DNA of 64,000 nt from an uncultured SAR86 cluster bacterium (GCA_902524805.1 CABZES010000001.1:62001-126000), one strand, 5' to 3'; shown: positions 35,560 to 48,667, numbered from the stretch's first letter. The notes: generated by a model from the letters alone, not told the origin. Numbers and translations: made by a program.

Positions 35560-36377
35560 TTTTGACAGGTTGAGCAATAGACAGTTTGTCTGTTAGCTTG
35601 TCGAATTTCTTTCAATTTTTTGTTGCACCTAACACAATTTTCACCACCTCTGTCGTAAACTTTTAACTCTTTTTTAAAGTAACCCGGCGCTTCTTCTGCA
35701 TTTGTATAATCTTTTAACGTTGTACCTCCTGCCTCTATTGCTTCCCTTAAAGTTATTATAATTGCATGACTAAGCTCTTCAAATTTAACTTTCGAAATTA
35801 AGCCAGATTTTTTTGTAGGCCTTATCCCAGCCATAAAAAGAGCTTCATTAGCGTATATGTTTCCTACTCCTACTACAATTTTAGAGTCCATTATAAAATT
35901 TTTGATTGGTAAGCTTTTTTTTCTAGATTTTTTAAAGAGATAATCTCCATTAAAATTATTTCCTAAAGGCTCTGGACCTAAATTTTTGATTAATTTATGA
36001 TCGTTTGGATCCTTTCTGGTTTTCAACATTGCTCCAAACTTCCTTATATCGGTATATCTTAATGTCCAACCATCTGTAAAATTGATATCCCAGTGTTCAT
36101 GTTTAACTGGAGGGTTTAATTTTTTAGAAATTCTTAACTTTCCTGACATTCCAAGATGGATTAATACAGAACCCTTCTTATTCGCTAAATTAAGAATAAT
36201 ATATTTTCCTCTTCTATATGCGCTTTCGAAAGACTGATTTTTTAAGAAAGAGCTCATATCAGCTGGAATAGGCCATCTTAGTTTTTTATCACGACAGACA
36301 AAGGACGTAATTTTTTTGTGAAGAATGCCTCTAGATATACCTTTTAAAGTAGTTTCTACTTCTGGAAGTTCAGGCAT
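35556..36377 (-). CDS. mutM: formamidopyrimidine-DNA glycosylase
   Basis: A bifunctional glycosylase/lyase that removes 8-oxoguanine. The N-terminus MPELPEVE gives the catalytic Pro after Met removal and Glu. The helix-two-turn-helix block and the zinc finger [21 protein letters not shown] with a final CSTC are complete in 273 residues. It shares one base with the tolC stop. Confidence 0.97.
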   Translation of the reverse strand: MPELPEVETTLKGISRGILHKKITSFVCRDKKLRWPIPADMSSFLKNQSFESAYRRGKYIILNLANKKGSVLIHLGMSGKLRISKKLNPPVKHEHWDINFTDGWTLRYTDIRKFGAMLKTRKDPNDHKLIKNLGPEPLGNNFNGDYLFKKSRKKSLPIKNFIMDSKIVVGVGNIYANEALFMAGIRPTKKSGLISKVKFEELSHAIIITLREAIEAGGTTLKDYTNAEEAPGYFKKELKVYDRGGENCVRCNKKLKEIRQANRQTVYCSTCQN

Positions 36378-37732
36378 TATTCAGTCATAAAATTGCTTAA
36401 GTCATAAACATCCCTCGGTGATAGAGAACCCGAGGCAATTTTTAAAGCAAATTCTGACAAAATAAAGTCATACCTAGCTGAATTTAAATCTCGTTGGGCA
36501 GAAAAGAAGCTTTTCTCTGCATTTAATAAATCTACAATGTTTCTTGTATTCGATTCATAACCAAACCTTGTTGCTTTCAAAGCTAGTTCTGATGAGGTTA
36601 ATGCTTGATTTCTAGCTTTTACATTTGCAATGTTGGTTAAGACGGATGAGTATCTTGATTTTACGTCTCTGATAGTAGATCTCTCAGCTAAAATTTCTTC
36701 TTGTTTTGCTTTTTCCAATAAAGCGTATGCTTCTCTTCTTTCAGAACTAACAAGTCCTCCAGCCATTAAAGGCCACGAAAATTGAAGGCTATATCTCGTA
36801 TTTTCTATCTCAGTTTCATCAAAGCTAAAACCGCTTCCCGAAAAGCCAGAAATAGTTCTATTAGTATTTCTAGTGATATTTCCGACTAAATCTACATCAG
36901 GAAGATGATTAGATAGTTTGCTTCGTGCATTTCTATAAGCAGCTTTTGTCGACATTTGAGCTGCTTTTAAAAGATAGTTATTTCTAAGAGCTAATCCAAC
37001 CCATTCTTCTTGTGACTTAGGATCAGGAGAGCTAATTGGAAAGTCTTTATTTAAATCTTTCAATTCTGGGGCTTCGCCAATAATTGCTATTAATGCTTCT
37101 CTAGAAAACTCAAATTGACCTTCTCCAGCAATAGTTGAAACTTTTGCAAGGTCGAAAAATGCTTGAGCTTCTTGAAATTCTGTTACTGAAGTTACTCCTT
37201 CTTCAAAAAGTCTTTTTGAACGATCGCGTTGTTTTTTTATTGCCGCCTCTTCTGACTTAGCTACTTCTAAGTCTTTTTTTGCTTTTAGTAAATTAAAGTA
37301 AGTTTCAGTTACTCTTAAAATGGTTTCTTGTTGAGCATAACTAAATTGAGCCTTAGCTACTTCACTCATTGCTCTTCCTTGGCCAAATTGAAACCATCGA
37401 TCTAGTCTAAAAATTGGCTGAACTAAGTCGGCTGAATATGAATAAGAATTATTACCATCACTCCCTTCTTGATCAAAAGTTACACTTCCACCCTTGAGGA
37501 CTTCAGATTCATTCCAATTTGTTGAAGCTCTGGTTGTAATATTAGGCAAAAGACCCGCAATACCTTTTGCTTTAGCTTCTTTATTAGCTTTATATGTAGC
37601 TTGGGCGATTCGAAGTTGTGGGTCTTCTTTCAAGGCTAATTCGTAAACTTCAGCAAGAGTCAAAGTTTCAGAAAAAGCATTAAGAGAAAAAAAGGTAAAA
37701 AAAACAGGTAAAAAAAACTTAAAAATATTCAA
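36377..37732 (-). CDS. tolC: TolC-family outer membrane channel
   Basis: Outer membrane efflux/type I secretion channel. The 451 residues start with a signal peptide (about 1-21, ending NAFS) and hold two repeated outer membrane efflux domains with long coiled helices (for example AYELALKEDPQLRIAQA, ALRNNYLLKAAQ). No pump or membrane fusion gene is adjacent, as for E. coli tolC. It follows after the mutM start on minus, upstream of it in transcription. The promoter lies in the gap shared with divergent thiC. Confidence 0.94.
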   Translation of the reverse strand: MNIFKFFLPVFFTFFSLNAFSETLTLAEVYELALKEDPQLRIAQATYKANKEAKAKGIAGLLPNITTRASTNWNESEVLKGGSVTFDQEGSDGNNSYSYSADLVQPIFRLDRWFQFGQGRAMSEVAKAQFSYAQQETILRVTETYFNLLKAKKDLEVAKSEEAAIKKQRDRSKRLFEEGVTSVTEFQEAQAFFDLAKVSTIAGEGQFEFSREALIAIIGEAPELKDLNKDFPISSPDPKSQEEWVGLALRNNYLLKAAQMSTKAAYRNARSKLSNHLPDVDLVGNITRNTNRTISGFSGSGFSFDETEIENTRYSLQFSWPLMAGGLVSSERREAYALLEKAKQEEILAERSTIRDVKSRYSSVLTNIANVKARNQALTSSELALKATRFGYESNTRNIVDLLNAEKSFFSAQRDLNSARYDFILSEFALKIASGSLSPRDVYDLSNFMTE

Positions 37733-37830
37733 CTTTAATCCCCGAAACTGTTAAAAGATTTATAATATAACTATATTAATTTTTTAAAGGTAAAAATACT
37801 ATATAAAATAGATTGTCTTAAAAATTTTAA

Positions 37831-39594
<1,764 letters not shown>

Positions 39595-39603
39595 GAGGAT
39601 TGC

Positions 39604-40083
39604 ATGATTCAGATTGGAGAAAAATTACCTAGTGCTCAGCTTTTCAAAGTGGGCGAAAAAGGAATAGATGAATTAGATTCTCTAGAATACGTTTCAAATA
39701 AAAAAGTCGTTTTAGTTGCTGTTCCAGGAGCCTTCACCCCCACATGCTCTTTCAAACAAATGCCTGGTTTCGTGGATCATGCTGACGAAATATTATCTAA
39801 GAACGTAGATGAAATAATTTGTGTTGCAGTAACAAATCCTTTTGTTATGAAAGCTTGGGGGAAAAGTCTTTCGGTTGGTGAAAAAATAACTATGCTTGCT
39901 GATGGCAATGGAGCTTTCGCAAAAGCCTGCGATCTTGAACTTGACCTTTCTGCAATGGGTATTGGAAAAGTCTCATCAAGGTATGCAATTATTATTGAAG
40001 ATGGAACCGTTACCTCTTTTCTAGATGAAGGTGGCGGAGGATTTGTATTGAGCAGTGCGGAAAATATTTTAGAGAAACTTTAA
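39604..40083 (+). CDS. Prx5-type peroxiredoxin
   Basis: A 159-residue thiol peroxidase with the peroxidatic Cys48 in PGAFTPTCSFKQMPGF and later conserved Arg (SSRYAIIIEDG). Length and motif fit the one-domain hybrid Prx5 class (not AhpC). Further Cys occur in EIICVAV and KACDLE. No glutaredoxin domain is fused. It follows thiC with nine bases and may be co-transcribed. Peroxide removal is the predicted role. Confidence 0.93.
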   Translation: MIQIGEKLPSAQLFKVGEKGIDELDSLEYVSNKKVVLVAVPGAFTPTCSFKQMPGFVDHADEILSKNVDEIICVAVTNPFVMKAWGKSLSVGEKITMLADGNGAFAKACDLELDLSAMGIGKVSSRYAIIIEDGTVTSFLDEGGGGFVLSSAENILEKL

Positions 40084-40084
40084 A

Positions 40085-41980
40085 TTGGTACCTTCAGATT
40101 ATACTTCCGAGTCTATAGAGGTCTTAACGGGTTTAGAGCCCGTTCGAAAAAGACCAGGAATGTATACGGATACAGCGAGTCCAAATCATCTTGTTATGGA
40201 GGTTATCGATAATAGCGTTGATGAGGCTCTTGCAGGTCATGCAAAAGAGATTTCAGTAAATTTGCACAAAGATTTTTCAGTGACTGTTGAAGATGATGGA
40301 AGAGGTATGCCAGTCGATATTCATCCTGAAGAGAAAGTTCCAGGCGTTGAGTTAATTTTTTCGAGACTGCATGCTGGAGCTAAGTTTACTAATAAAGAAT
40401 ATACGTTTTCAGGAGGATTACACGGCGTCGGCGTTTCAGTAGTAAATGCTCTATCGAAAAAATTGAAGGCAGAAATTAAAAGAGATGGAAAAAAGTTTGA
40501 AATTTCTTTTGCTGATAGTTTAAAAAAGAAAGATCTAAGAGAAATTGATAAAGTTGGCCAAAGAAATACTGGAACAAAAATAACTTTTAAACCAGATGAG
40601 AGTTTCTTTGATACGGAAAAAATTTCTGCGAAATCCCTATCATATTCTTTGAGAGCCAAAGCAGTACTTTGCCCTGGATTAAAAATTAAATTTAAAAATG
40701 AAATAAGTGGCGAAAAAGAGGAATGGTTTTTCGTCGACGGTCTGGGCGATTATCTTTCTACAGAATTAGGAGAAGGCGTGTATATTCCAGGAGACCCAAT
40801 TTTAGGAGAATACAGTGACAAAGAAACAGCTTTATCTTGGGCAGTTATTTGGGAACGAGGAGACAGAGAAAGCATTAATGAAAGTTATGTAAACTTGATA
40901 CCAACTTTGCAAGGTGGAACACATGTTTCAGGAATGAGAACTGGAATTACTGATGCAATAAAAGAATTTTGTGATTACAGAAAATTAATTCCGAAAGGAG
41001 TTAAATTAACTCCTGATGATGTCTGGAAGAATTGTTCTTTCATTTTGTCTGTAAAACTCAAAGATCCTCAGTTTACTGGCCAAACCAAAGAAAAACTTTC
41101 ATCTAAAGATTTTCAAAATATTACTGCGTCAATAACAAAAGATTCATTCTCTATTTGGTTAAATCAAGAAACACAAGCTGCAGAGGAGATAGCTTTTCTA
41201 TGTATAGAGAACGCTCAAGCTAGATCTAGGGCAAGCCAAAAGGTAGAAAGGAAAAAAATAACCAAAGGAATTACTTTACCTGGAAAATTATCAGATTGTG
41301 TTTCGTCTGATGTCGGTGAAACAGAACTATTCCTCGTTGAAGGAGAGTCAGCAGGGGGCTCAGCTAAACAAGCGAGAAATAGAAATTTTCAAGCTGTTAT
41401 GTCTTTAAAAGGAAAAATTTTAAATACTTGGGAAGTCAACACCGATGCAGTTACGCAATCGCAAGAAGTAAAAGACATAGCTATGGCAGTGGGACTTGAT
41501 CCTGGATGCAAAGAATTAAATGGTCTGAGATATGGAAAAATATGTATTCTAGCTGACGCCGATACTGACGGTGCACACATCGCTACCTTAATCTGTGCAC
41601 TTTTTTTAAAACATTTTAGGCCACTGGTTGAAAAAGGACATTTATTTGTTGCACAGCCGCCTTTGTTCAGAATAGATCAAGGTAAAGATGTCTTTTATGC
41701 TCTTGATGAGGATGAGAAAGATCAAATAGTTAAGCAGCTAACTAAACAAAATAAAGTAAAGAAAATTGAAATTCAAAGGTTTAAAGGATTAGGAGAAATG
41801 AATCCTTCTCAATTAAGAGAAACAACCATGCAAATTGAAGGAAGAAGGTTATTGAAATTAACCCTAGAAAAAGGAAATACAGCTACTTCGATGATGGATA
41901 AATTATTATCTAAAAAACGTGCGGCCGATAGAAAAGATTGGTTAGAAACAAAAGGAGATTTAGCAACTATAAATGAGTAA
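40085..41980 (+). CDS. parE: DNA topoisomerase IV subunit B
   Basis: Six hundred and thirty-one residues, as E. coli ParE (630), with the GHKL ATPase domain ([50 protein letters not shown]) and the TOPRIM part ([25 protein letters not shown]). The start is the TTG at 40085: the frame has a stop at 40070 and the next ATG is inside the conserved RKRPGMY. It overlaps parC by eight bases. Confidence 0.96.
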   Translation: MVPSDYTSESIEVLTGLEPVRKRPGMYTDTASPNHLVMEVIDNSVDEALAGHAKEISVNLHKDFSVTVEDDGRGMPVDIHPEEKVPGVELIFSRLHAGAKFTNKEYTFSGGLHGVGVSVVNALSKKLKAEIKRDGKKFEISFADSLKKKDLREIDKVGQRNTGTKITFKPDESFFDTEKISAKSLSYSLRAKAVLCPGLKIKFKNEISGEKEEWFFVDGLGDYLSTELGEGVYIPGDPILGEYSDKETALSWAVIWERGDRESINESYVNLIPTLQGGTHVSGMRTGITDAIKEFCDYRKLIPKGVKLTPDDVWKNCSFILSVKLKDPQFTGQTKEKLSSKDFQNITASITKDSFSIWLNQETQAAEEIAFLCIENAQARSRASQKVERKKITKGITLPGKLSDCVSSDVGETELFLVEGESAGGSAKQARNRNFQAVMSLKGKILNTWEVNTDAVTQSQEVKDIAMAVGLDPGCKELNGLRYGKICILADADTDGAHIATLICALFLKHFRPLVEKGHLFVAQPPLFRIDQGKDVFYALDEDEKDQIVKQLTKQNKVKKIEIQRFKGLGEMNPSQLRETTMQIEGRRLLKLTLEKGNTATSMMDKLLSKKRAADRKDWLETKGDLATINE

Positions 41981-44210
41981 AGAAGAAAGTTTACCAATAG
42001 GTGGATACGCCGAAAAAGCTTATTTGGAATATTCCATGTATGTTATTTTGGACAGAGCATTACCTTTTGTTGGTGATGGATTAAAACCTGTTCAAAGAAG
42101 AATCGTTTATGCCATGTCAGAATTGGGATTAAAATCCACTTCTAAGTTTAAAAAAAGTGCCAGGACTGTTGGAGACGTAATAGGTAAATTTCATCCCCAC
42201 GGAGATGGAGCTGCCTATGAAGCTATGGTGTTAATGGCCCAAAATTTTTCAACTCGATATCCTTTAATTGAAGGCCAAGGAAACTTTGGTTCTTTAGACG
42301 ACCCGAAAAGTTTTGCTGCTATGCGATATACGGAATGTCGACTATCGGCATACGCCCAAACACTGCTCAGTGAAATTTCTCAGGGTACTGTCGATTGGAT
42401 GCCAAATTTTGATGGCACCTTGATTGAACCAAAATTCCTCTCTTCAAGATTGCCTAATGTTTTGCTAAATGGAGCTTCTGGTATAGCTGTTGGGATGGCA
42501 ACAGATATTCCTCCACATAATTTAAGTGATGTTGTGAAAGCCTCTATTGCACTAATTGATAATCCTAAAATGACTGTCACTGATTTAATTGAATACATCC
42601 CAAGCCCTGATTTTCCAACCAAAGCAGAAATTATCTCCTCTCCAGAAGAAATGTTAGAAATGTACTCGACCGGCAGGGGCTCGGTTAAATTGAGAGCTAC
42701 TTATGAAATAGAGGACGGAGAAATTGTTATTACTGCTCTGCCTTATCAAGTTTCAACTTCTAAGATTTTAGAGCAAATAGCTGCTCAAGTTGAAACCAAG
42801 AAAATAAATATGATTGATGATCTTAGAGACGAAAGTGATGAAGACAATCCTTCAAGAATTATTATAGTGCCGCGTTCTAATAGAATAGATAAGGATGCTT
42901 TGATGAGCCACCTCTTTGCAACTACGGATTTAGAAAAAAACATAAGAGTGAACATCAATGCAATAGGCTTAAACGGAAAGCCGCAAGTATTTGACTTGAA
43001 AAAAATTCTCAAAGAATGGCTTAAGTTCAGAACCGATACTATCAAAAGAAGACTACAACATAGATTGGATTGGGTTAATGACAGGTTGCATATTCTAGAA
43101 GGACTTTTAATAGCTTATTTAAATTTAGACGAGGTAATAAAAATAATTAGAACTCACGACAAGCCAAAAAAAGAGCTTATGAAGAAATTTAAGCTCTCTG
43201 AAATTCAAGCAAATGCCATCTTAGATATTAGACTCAGACAATTAGCCAAATTAGAAGAAGAAGCAATTTTATCTGAAAAAAATGAACTGTCTCTTGAGGC
43301 AAAGGAGCTTGAAAAGACTTTGAGTTCGGCCAGTAGATTAAAAACCTTAATTAAAAAAGAACTAAAAGAGGATTTGGAGGAATTTGGCGACGAAAGAAAT
43401 AGTTCTTTAACCGAAGTCGAGGAAGCTAAAGCTTTTGATGAAAAGGAACTAATTTCTAATGACCCCATGACTGTGGTACTTTCTCAAAGGGGCTGGATAA
43501 GAGCTGCCAAAGGTCACGATGTCGACGCTGAAGCATTGCAGTACAGAGAAGGAGACGGGTATTTGTCTTCGACAAAAGCTAGGAACAGCCAAAACGCAGT
43601 AATATTGGATAATTTTGGTAAAGCTTATTCTTTGCCCATTCATAAATTGCCAAGCGCTAGAGGACAAGGCGATCCAGTCTCAGGAAGTATCAATGCTCAA
43701 TCAGGAGCAACTTTTTCAGGAGTTGTTGCAGGAAATGATGAAGAACTGTGTATTTTATCTACCGATGCAGGGTATGGCTTTATCGCTAAAATTGTCGATT
43801 TACAGACTAAGAACAAATCTGGTAAAGCTGCAATAAATGCTAAAGGTGCAAAACCTCTAGATCCTAAGACGATAAAATCTATTGAAGATTCGTATATCGC
43901 GTCTATCTCAATCGAAGGAAAAATGCTTCTGATCGAAGCTGCTGATTTACCAGTTTTATCAAAGGGAAAAGGGAATAAAATTATTTCTATTGATAAGGGC
44001 AAGCACGCAGCAAATGAAGATGGCCTTCTTTTTTTATTGGCTCTTCCAAAAGACGCGTCTTTGAAAGTATTTAGTGGCAAACAACATTACGTAATAAAAC
44101 CGAACGATCTAAAGAATTTTGTTGGCGTCAGAGGAAGGAAAGGAAACTTTTTGCCTAAAGGGTTCAGAAGAGTAGAAAATGCAGAAGTGCTTTTACCAGA
44201 TGACGGGTAG
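41973..44210 (+). CDS. parC: DNA topoisomerase IV subunit A
   Basis: Seven hundred and forty-five residues: breakage-reunion domain with catalytic Tyr119 ([11 protein letters not shown]) and a C-terminal beta-pinwheel of reduced size, as expected for ParC. It lacks the GyrA box. The quinolone region reads [11 protein letters not shown], with Gly78-79 at the place of E. coli Ser80. It is coupled to parE; together they decatenate daughter chromosomes. Confidence 0.96.
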   Translation: MSKEESLPIGGYAEKAYLEYSMYVILDRALPFVGDGLKPVQRRIVYAMSELGLKSTSKFKKSARTVGDVIGKFHPHGDGAAYEAMVLMAQNFSTRYPLIEGQGNFGSLDDPKSFAAMRYTECRLSAYAQTLLSEISQGTVDWMPNFDGTLIEPKFLSSRLPNVLLNGASGIAVGMATDIPPHNLSDVVKASIALIDNPKMTVTDLIEYIPSPDFPTKAEIISSPEEMLEMYSTGRGSVKLRATYEIEDGEIVITALPYQVSTSKILEQIAAQVETKKINMIDDLRDESDEDNPSRIIIVPRSNRIDKDALMSHLFATTDLEKNIRVNINAIGLNGKPQVFDLKKILKEWLKFRTDTIKRRLQHRLDWVNDRLHILEGLLIAYLNLDEVIKIIRTHDKPKKELMKKFKLSEIQANAILDIRLRQLAKLEEEAILSEKNELSLEAKELEKTLSSASRLKTLIKKELKEDLEEFGDERNSSLTEVEEAKAFDEKELISNDPMTVVLSQRGWIRAAKGHDVDAEALQYREGDGYLSSTKARNSQNAVILDNFGKAYSLPIHKLPSARGQGDPVSGSINAQSGATFSGVVAGNDEELCILSTDAGYGFIAKIVDLQTKNKSGKAAINAKGAKPLDPKTIKSIEDSYIASISIEGKMLLIEAADLPVLSKGKGNKIISIDKGKHAANEDGLLFLLALPKDASLKVFSGKQHYVIKPNDLKNFVGVRGRKGNFLPKGFRRVENAEVLLPDDG

Positions 44211-44249
44211 TTTGATATATTTACTTTTAATTTAGTTTAGGAGAATTAA

Positions 44250-44954
44250 ATGAGAGAACCAGTTTTAGATAGAAGTCGTTATATGAACTATAAAGCAGAG
44301 GGTGCTCCGGATGATTTTCATCATGTGGCTTGGAAAACTATGAAATATGATGAAATGATTAATTTTTATTCTAGTTTATTTGACTGTCAGCCTCTTTATA
44401 CCAGCGAAAATCTAACTTTCTTAACATTTGATGAAGAGCATCATAGGATAGCGATAGCTAACACCTCTGCTGCTTTAAAAAACCTAAGCTGGTTTCCAAA
44501 ATTAATGATCAACTTTTTAGTCTCGTTAAGAAACTTTGTCAGCCGTATCACACCTAATTTAGTTGGCTTAGATCATATTTCTTACAAAATGGATTCGATA
44601 GAAAGTTGGTTTAATTTTTATCATAAAGCCAAAGAAAAAAACTTAAATCCTGCTTGGACTATAAATCACGGCTGGATATCTGGAATTTATTATAGAGATC
44701 CCGACGGGCATTTAGTTGAAGTTTTCTATGAGCATTTCAGATCAGCTGAAGAATTTAGAACAACTGACGCTATTTCTCCTGATTTTGCCGAAGAACCCAT
44801 TGGAACAAATATGGATATAGATGTCTTATATGAAATGTATAAAAGTGGTACTCCTTTTGAAGAACTAATAGTCAAAGGCAACACTGTGCCTGAAGGAAAA
44901 AAACCAGTATTTGGAATGGAAGCCGTTATGAATATGAGGAAAAAATTTAAATAA
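44250..44954 (+). CDS. VOC-superfamily (glyoxalase/extradiol dioxygenase-like) protein
   Basis: The 234 residues hold two vicinal-oxygen-chelate modules. Likely metal ligands are His in DDFHHVAWK, His in GLDHISYKM and Glu in HLVEVFYEHF. The last block YYRDPDGHLVEVFYEH is typical of glyoxalase/type I extradiol dioxygenase proteins. A central helical insert (SWFPKLMINFLVSLRNFVSR) is unusual. The substrate is unknown. It has its own good ribosome site (TAGGAG) and is followed by the M48 lipoprotein gene eight bases later. Confidence 0.85.
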   Translation: MREPVLDRSRYMNYKAEGAPDDFHHVAWKTMKYDEMINFYSSLFDCQPLYTSENLTFLTFDEEHHRIAIANTSAALKNLSWFPKLMINFLVSLRNFVSRITPNLVGLDHISYKMDSIESWFNFYHKAKEKNLNPAWTINHGWISGIYYRDPDGHLVEVFYEHFRSAEEFRTTDAISPDFAEEPIGTNMDIDVLYEMYKSGTPFEELIVKGNTVPEGKKPVFGMEAVMNMRKKFK

Positions 44955-44962
44955 ATAGAAGA

Positions 44963-45715
44963 ATGGTTAGAAAAATATTTCTCTCATTAGTTCTTCTTTT
45001 TCTTTTTGGTTGCGTCGCGCCAAGCACAACTTTTGAAGAGTTAGATCAATCTCAAATTGATGAAGCAATAGCAATAATCAAAAATACAGAACTTGCAAAG
45101 CCAGTAGAGAGATCTAGGAAAGAATCGGTTATTTTAGTGGAGGATATTATTGAAAAAATAACACCCGCCGCTAATCAGTGGTGTGAAGAGAATAACGTCC
45201 CTAAGGCAAGATGTAGTTGGAAAGTTAATTACCTAGATGACGACATGTTCAATGCATTTGCTTCCGGAAGAAATACAATTACTTACACTAAGGGACTTAT
45301 GAATGGCGTAGCCTCAGAAGAAGAAGTGGCGTTTGTCATAGCTCATGAAATAGCTCACCACTTAGGCAATCACATAGCTAACGCGCAAAGAAATATTTTA
45401 CTGGGTAGTCTTGCTGGAAGAATTTTGGGAACTGTAGTAGATGGATCCGACGACTTAATTTCTCAAACCACAGATTTGGGTGCCAGATTTGGCTCTTTGG
45501 TCTTTTCTAGAGATCAAGAAAAAGAAGCAGATTATTTTTCTTTAATAATTTTAAATAATTCGGGATATGATTTGCTGGAAGCAAGAAATATAATTATTAG
45601 AATGGCGCAAAGATCAGAAAGAGAAGATCGCTCATCTTTTTTTGATACTCATCCAACAGGGCCGGAAAGATTAGCTAGTTTTAATAAAACTTATAAAGAA
45701 TTCTTAAAAAATTAA
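44963..45715 (+). CDS. M48-family metalloprotease lipoprotein
   Basis: A 250-residue protein with a lipoprotein signal (lipobox LFGC, Cys17), so it should be anchored in the outer membrane facing the periplasm. The zinc motif is HEIAHH near residues 128-132, with a downstream Glu in REKEAD-like EKEADYFSLII. This is the LoiP/YcaL type of E. coli that degrades misfolded outer membrane proteins. Its stop overlaps the argD stop by four bases. Confidence 0.92.
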   Translation: MVRKIFLSLVLLFLFGCVAPSTTFEELDQSQIDEAIAIIKNTELAKPVERSRKESVILVEDIIEKITPAANQWCEENNVPKARCSWKVNYLDDDMFNAFASGRNTITYTKGLMNGVASEEEVAFVIAHEIAHHLGNHIANAQRNILLGSLAGRILGTVVDGSDDLISQTTDLGARFGSLVFSRDQEKEADYFSLIILNNSGYDLLEARNIIIRMAQRSEREDRSSFFDTHPTGPERLASFNKTYKEFLKN

Positions 45716-46905
45716 CTTAGCTTTTTTGCTGCTTTTTCAAACCTCTTAAATCCTTCTTCAATTTCAGAGTCTTCAATAATCAAAGATGGAGCCAATCTTA
45801 TGGTTTTGTCACCAGAGGCTTGAACAAGAATTAGTCTTTTTTTATAGCACTCATTTATAAAATCTGCTGCCTTAATTTTTTTAAAGTCACAACAAATCCA
45901 AAGCCCTGCCGATCTAATATCTTTAAATAAATTATATTTTTCAGATAATTTATTTAGTTCTTGATTGAATTTAATAGTTTTTTGAATGACGCCTGTTAAA
46001 ACTTTTTTATTAGAAATTATTTCCACTACTTTTTTTGCAACTTCGCAAGCTAAAGGATTTCCACCGAAAGTGCTCCCATGAGTTCCAGGCTGAAATGCTT
46101 GAGCTATTTTGGTTGTGGTTAAAGTAGCGCCAATTGGTATTCCCCCGCCTAAGCCTTTAGCTAAGGTTGAGATATCGGGATTGACACCATAGCCCATGTA
46201 GGCCATCAATGAGCCTGTTCTACCAATACCACTTTGAACCTCATCAAAAATGAGCAGGCAATCGTTATCATCTGCTAATTTTCTAAGACCTTCTAAGAAA
46301 GGATTTTCTGCCCTGATTATTCCTGATTCACCCAGTATGGGTTCAATAAATATAGCTGCAGTTTTTTTGTTTAAGACTTTTTTTACTGATTTTAGATCAT
46401 TAAACGTAGCTCTTTTAAAGCCTTTAAGAAGTGGCCCAAAACCAGTTTTTTGAATTTTAGAATCTCCAGCAGTGATATTAAGCATTGAGCGGCCATGAAA
46501 AGCATTAGTGAAAACTATAATTTCATGTTTTTCAGGTTTCTTCTGATCAAAAAAATATTTTCTGGCTAATTTAATAGCTGCCTCATTGGCCTCATTTCCT
46601 GAATTAGAGAAAAAAACTTTATCAGCAAAAGTTTTTTCGGCAAGCATTTCGCTTAATTCCAAAGCTGGCTTATTAAAAAGATAATTACTAACGTGCCATA
46701 GCTTAGAAGATTGTTCTTTAAGAACTTTATTGAGTGCTGGATGAGAATGTCCTAAACATGTAACAGCAATACCGCCTCCAAAATCTACATAGTCTTTGCC
46801 TTTGTCGTCCCAAAGAATAGATTTCTTCCCTTTGACAGGAATAAATTCTGCAGGGGCATAATTTGGCATCAATGCCGTTCTATCAATAGAATTATTTTTT
46901 TTCAT
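45712..46905 (-). CDS. argD: acetylornithine aminotransferase
   Basis: Class III PLP aminotransferase, 397 residues, in arginine (and perhaps DAP) synthesis. It has FSNSGNEANEAAIKLAR, TNAFHGRS, FDEVQSGIGRTG, and the PLP lysine in TLAKGLGGGIPIGA. The length fits ArgD. It is monocistronic here, away from argH. Succinyl-DAP transamination (DapC) is a possible second role, as known for E. coli ArgD. Confidence 0.93.
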   Translation of the reverse strand: MKKNNSIDRTALMPNYAPAEFIPVKGKKSILWDDKGKDYVDFGGGIAVTCLGHSHPALNKVLKEQSSKLWHVSNYLFNKPALELSEMLAEKTFADKVFFSNSGNEANEAAIKLARKYFFDQKKPEKHEIIVFTNAFHGRSMLNITAGDSKIQKTGFGPLLKGFKRATFNDLKSVKKVLNKKTAAIFIEPILGESGIIRAENPFLEGLRKLADDNDCLLIFDEVQSGIGRTGSLMAYMGYGVNPDISTLAKGLGGGIPIGATLTTTKIAQAFQPGTHGSTFGGNPLACEVAKKVVEIISNKKVLTGVIQKTIKFNQELNKLSEKYNLFKDIRSAGLWICCDFKKIKAADFINECYKKRLILVQASGDKTIRLAPSLIIEDSEIEEGFKRFEKAAKKLS

Positions 46906-46958
46906 TAAATATAATTTTTTTTAGAATAGTCATAATGACTTTAAAGTAATATTAAAAC

Positions 46959-47447
46959 ATGGTTATAGCAGATCGTCTCAACTCTGATAATTCTTTTAGA
47001 GTTTCAATTACCCCTAATCGTTCGATTTCTTGGCGTGGTAATTTAATATTCGTTTTTTTAGTTTCTGTTCCTTTAACCATAATAGCTTTGGGATTTTTGT
47101 ATGTTGGAGCACCTATTATTTTGCCTTTTGCCGGCTTAGAGATTTTACTTGTTCTTACAGCTTTATATTTTGTTTTCAAAGATGCAAATAGAAAAGAAAT
47201 TCTTACATTTACTCCTGAAAAATTAATTATCGAAAAGGGCAGATTGAGACCAGAAACAACAACAGAATTTGTTAGAGAGTGGGCTTATGTATTTGTTGAA
47301 AAGGCAACTCACCCTTGGTATCCATTGCACATAGTTATTTCTTCAAAAGGCGAAAGGGTGCCGATTGGAGATTTCCTCACGGAAGAAGATAAAAAAATTC
47401 TTATTGCAAAGATGGATGAAATTATCCAAGAATTAAGAACTATGTAA
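46959..47447 (+). CDS. DUF2244 inner-membrane protein
   Basis: A 162-residue protein with an N-terminal cytoplasmic SFRVSITPNRSISW block, two predicted membrane helices (about 26-48 and 50-70) and a C-terminal soluble half. This is the DUF2244 pattern; no function is known. In some proteobacteria such genes lie close to cytochrome oxidase genes, but none is here. Its stop is two bases from the stop of the acyl-CoA dehydrogenase gene on the other strand. Confidence 0.85.
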   Translation: MVIADRLNSDNSFRVSITPNRSISWRGNLIFVFLVSVPLTIIALGFLYVGAPIILPFAGLEILLVLTALYFVFKDANRKEILTFTPEKLIIEKGRLRPETTTEFVREWAYVFVEKATHPWYPLHIVISSKGERVPIGDFLTEEDKKILIAKMDEIIQELRTM

Positions 47448-47449
47448 GC

Positions 47450-48616
47450 TTACTTTGCTCTTTGATTAAATCTGCGACCAATCATAGCTGAAGCGATATT
47501 GACTTTCTGCACATCAATTGTGCCGCCTGCAATTCCCCATCCGAAAGAATCTCTTACTTTGCGCTCCATGCCATATTCTTTATTAAAGCCATAACCGCCC
47601 ATTAATTGCATCGCGGTTGTCGTAACTTCTCTGGAAATTTCATTAGCAAAACATTTTGCTGAGCTGGATTCCAGAATATCTGGTAACCCATTTGCAGCAT
47701 TGAATACCGCACGATGGATTAGGAGACGCGAAGCTTCTACTTTCATTAACATGTCTGCCAATTTAATTTGGACAGCTTGAAAATCAACAATGGGTTTTCC
47801 AAACTGCTCTCTTTCTTGAACATAATTTTGAACATAGTCCAAGGCAGAAGAAGCTTGAGCGAGAGCCATTGTGGCATTTCCACATCTTTCTAAATCAAAA
47901 GTCTCCATGAGCTTTTTAAAGCCATCTTCAGGTTCAACGAGAAGGTTTTCAATCGGCACCTCAACATTATCAAAATAAATATCTGCAGAGGGGATCCCTC
48001 GCCAACCCATGAGGTTTTCATTATTTCCAAAAGTTAGACCAGGAGTATCAATATCAACAAAAACTGCCCCAATCCCTTTAGCTGCCGGAGCATCTGACAT
48101 TCTTGCGTAAACCACGTAGCCATCGGAATGGCCAGCACCAGAACACCAGCGTTTATTTCCATTGATAATAATTTTATCGCCTTTTATTTCTGCCTTAGTT
48201 TTCAAATCGGTTAGTCCTGTACCAGCTCCTGGTTCAGACATACTCACCGCGACAACCATTTCACCACTACAAACTTTGGGGATAACTCTTTCTTTTAGAG
48301 CATCAGTAGCAAAATGTTGTAAAACTTTCACAGGCCCAGCATTTGCTTCAAAAACTGGCCAGCCAACTGCAGAAGAGATTTTTCCAAATTCTTCTAAGAT
48401 AATTATTGCTTCTAAATTTGTAAGGCCTTGACCGCCATATTCGGCGGGCGTGTTTACGCCAAGAAAACCCATTTCGCCAATTTTCATTAAGGCATCTTTC
48501 GGAACAGGGTCGCCTGTTTCTTCTAATTCATCCGCTAAAGCAGGCAACTCATTTTGTGCATATTCACGAGCTACTTTTTGAAGTTCTAGTTGTTCAGAAG
48601 TTAGTTTAAAGTCCAT
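47450..48616 (-). CDS. acyl-CoA dehydrogenase
   Basis: FAD enzyme of beta-oxidation type, 388 residues from the ATG at 48616 (MDFKLTSEQ). A TTG at 48640 in frame would add eight residues and is less likely. Visible: VAVSMSEPGAGTGLTDLKT, KRWCSGAGHSDGYVVYARMSD, the REQFGKPIVDFQAVQIKLADM helix and MQLMGGYGFNKEYGMERKVRDS. The catalytic Glu near YGMERKVRD region cannot be assigned with certainty. Substrate chain length is not predictable. The promoter region (48617-48667) is shared with the divergent thioesterase. Confidence 0.92.
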   Translation of the reverse strand: MDFKLTSEQLELQKVAREYAQNELPALADELEETGDPVPKDALMKIGEMGFLGVNTPAEYGGQGLTNLEAIIILEEFGKISSAVGWPVFEANAGPVKVLQHFATDALKERVIPKVCSGEMVVAVSMSEPGAGTGLTDLKTKAEIKGDKIIINGNKRWCSGAGHSDGYVVYARMSDAPAAKGIGAVFVDIDTPGLTFGNNENLMGWRGIPSADIYFDNVEVPIENLLVEPEDGFKKLMETFDLERCGNATMALAQASSALDYVQNYVQEREQFGKPIVDFQAVQIKLADMLMKVEASRLLIHRAVFNAANGLPDILESSSAKCFANEISREVTTTAMQLMGGYGFNKEYGMERKVRDSFGWGIAGGTIDVQKVNIASAMIGRRFNQRAK

Positions 48617-48667
48617 AGTTATTATTAAATGTGCGAGCAATTATACACATTGAGTTAAAATATCGAC

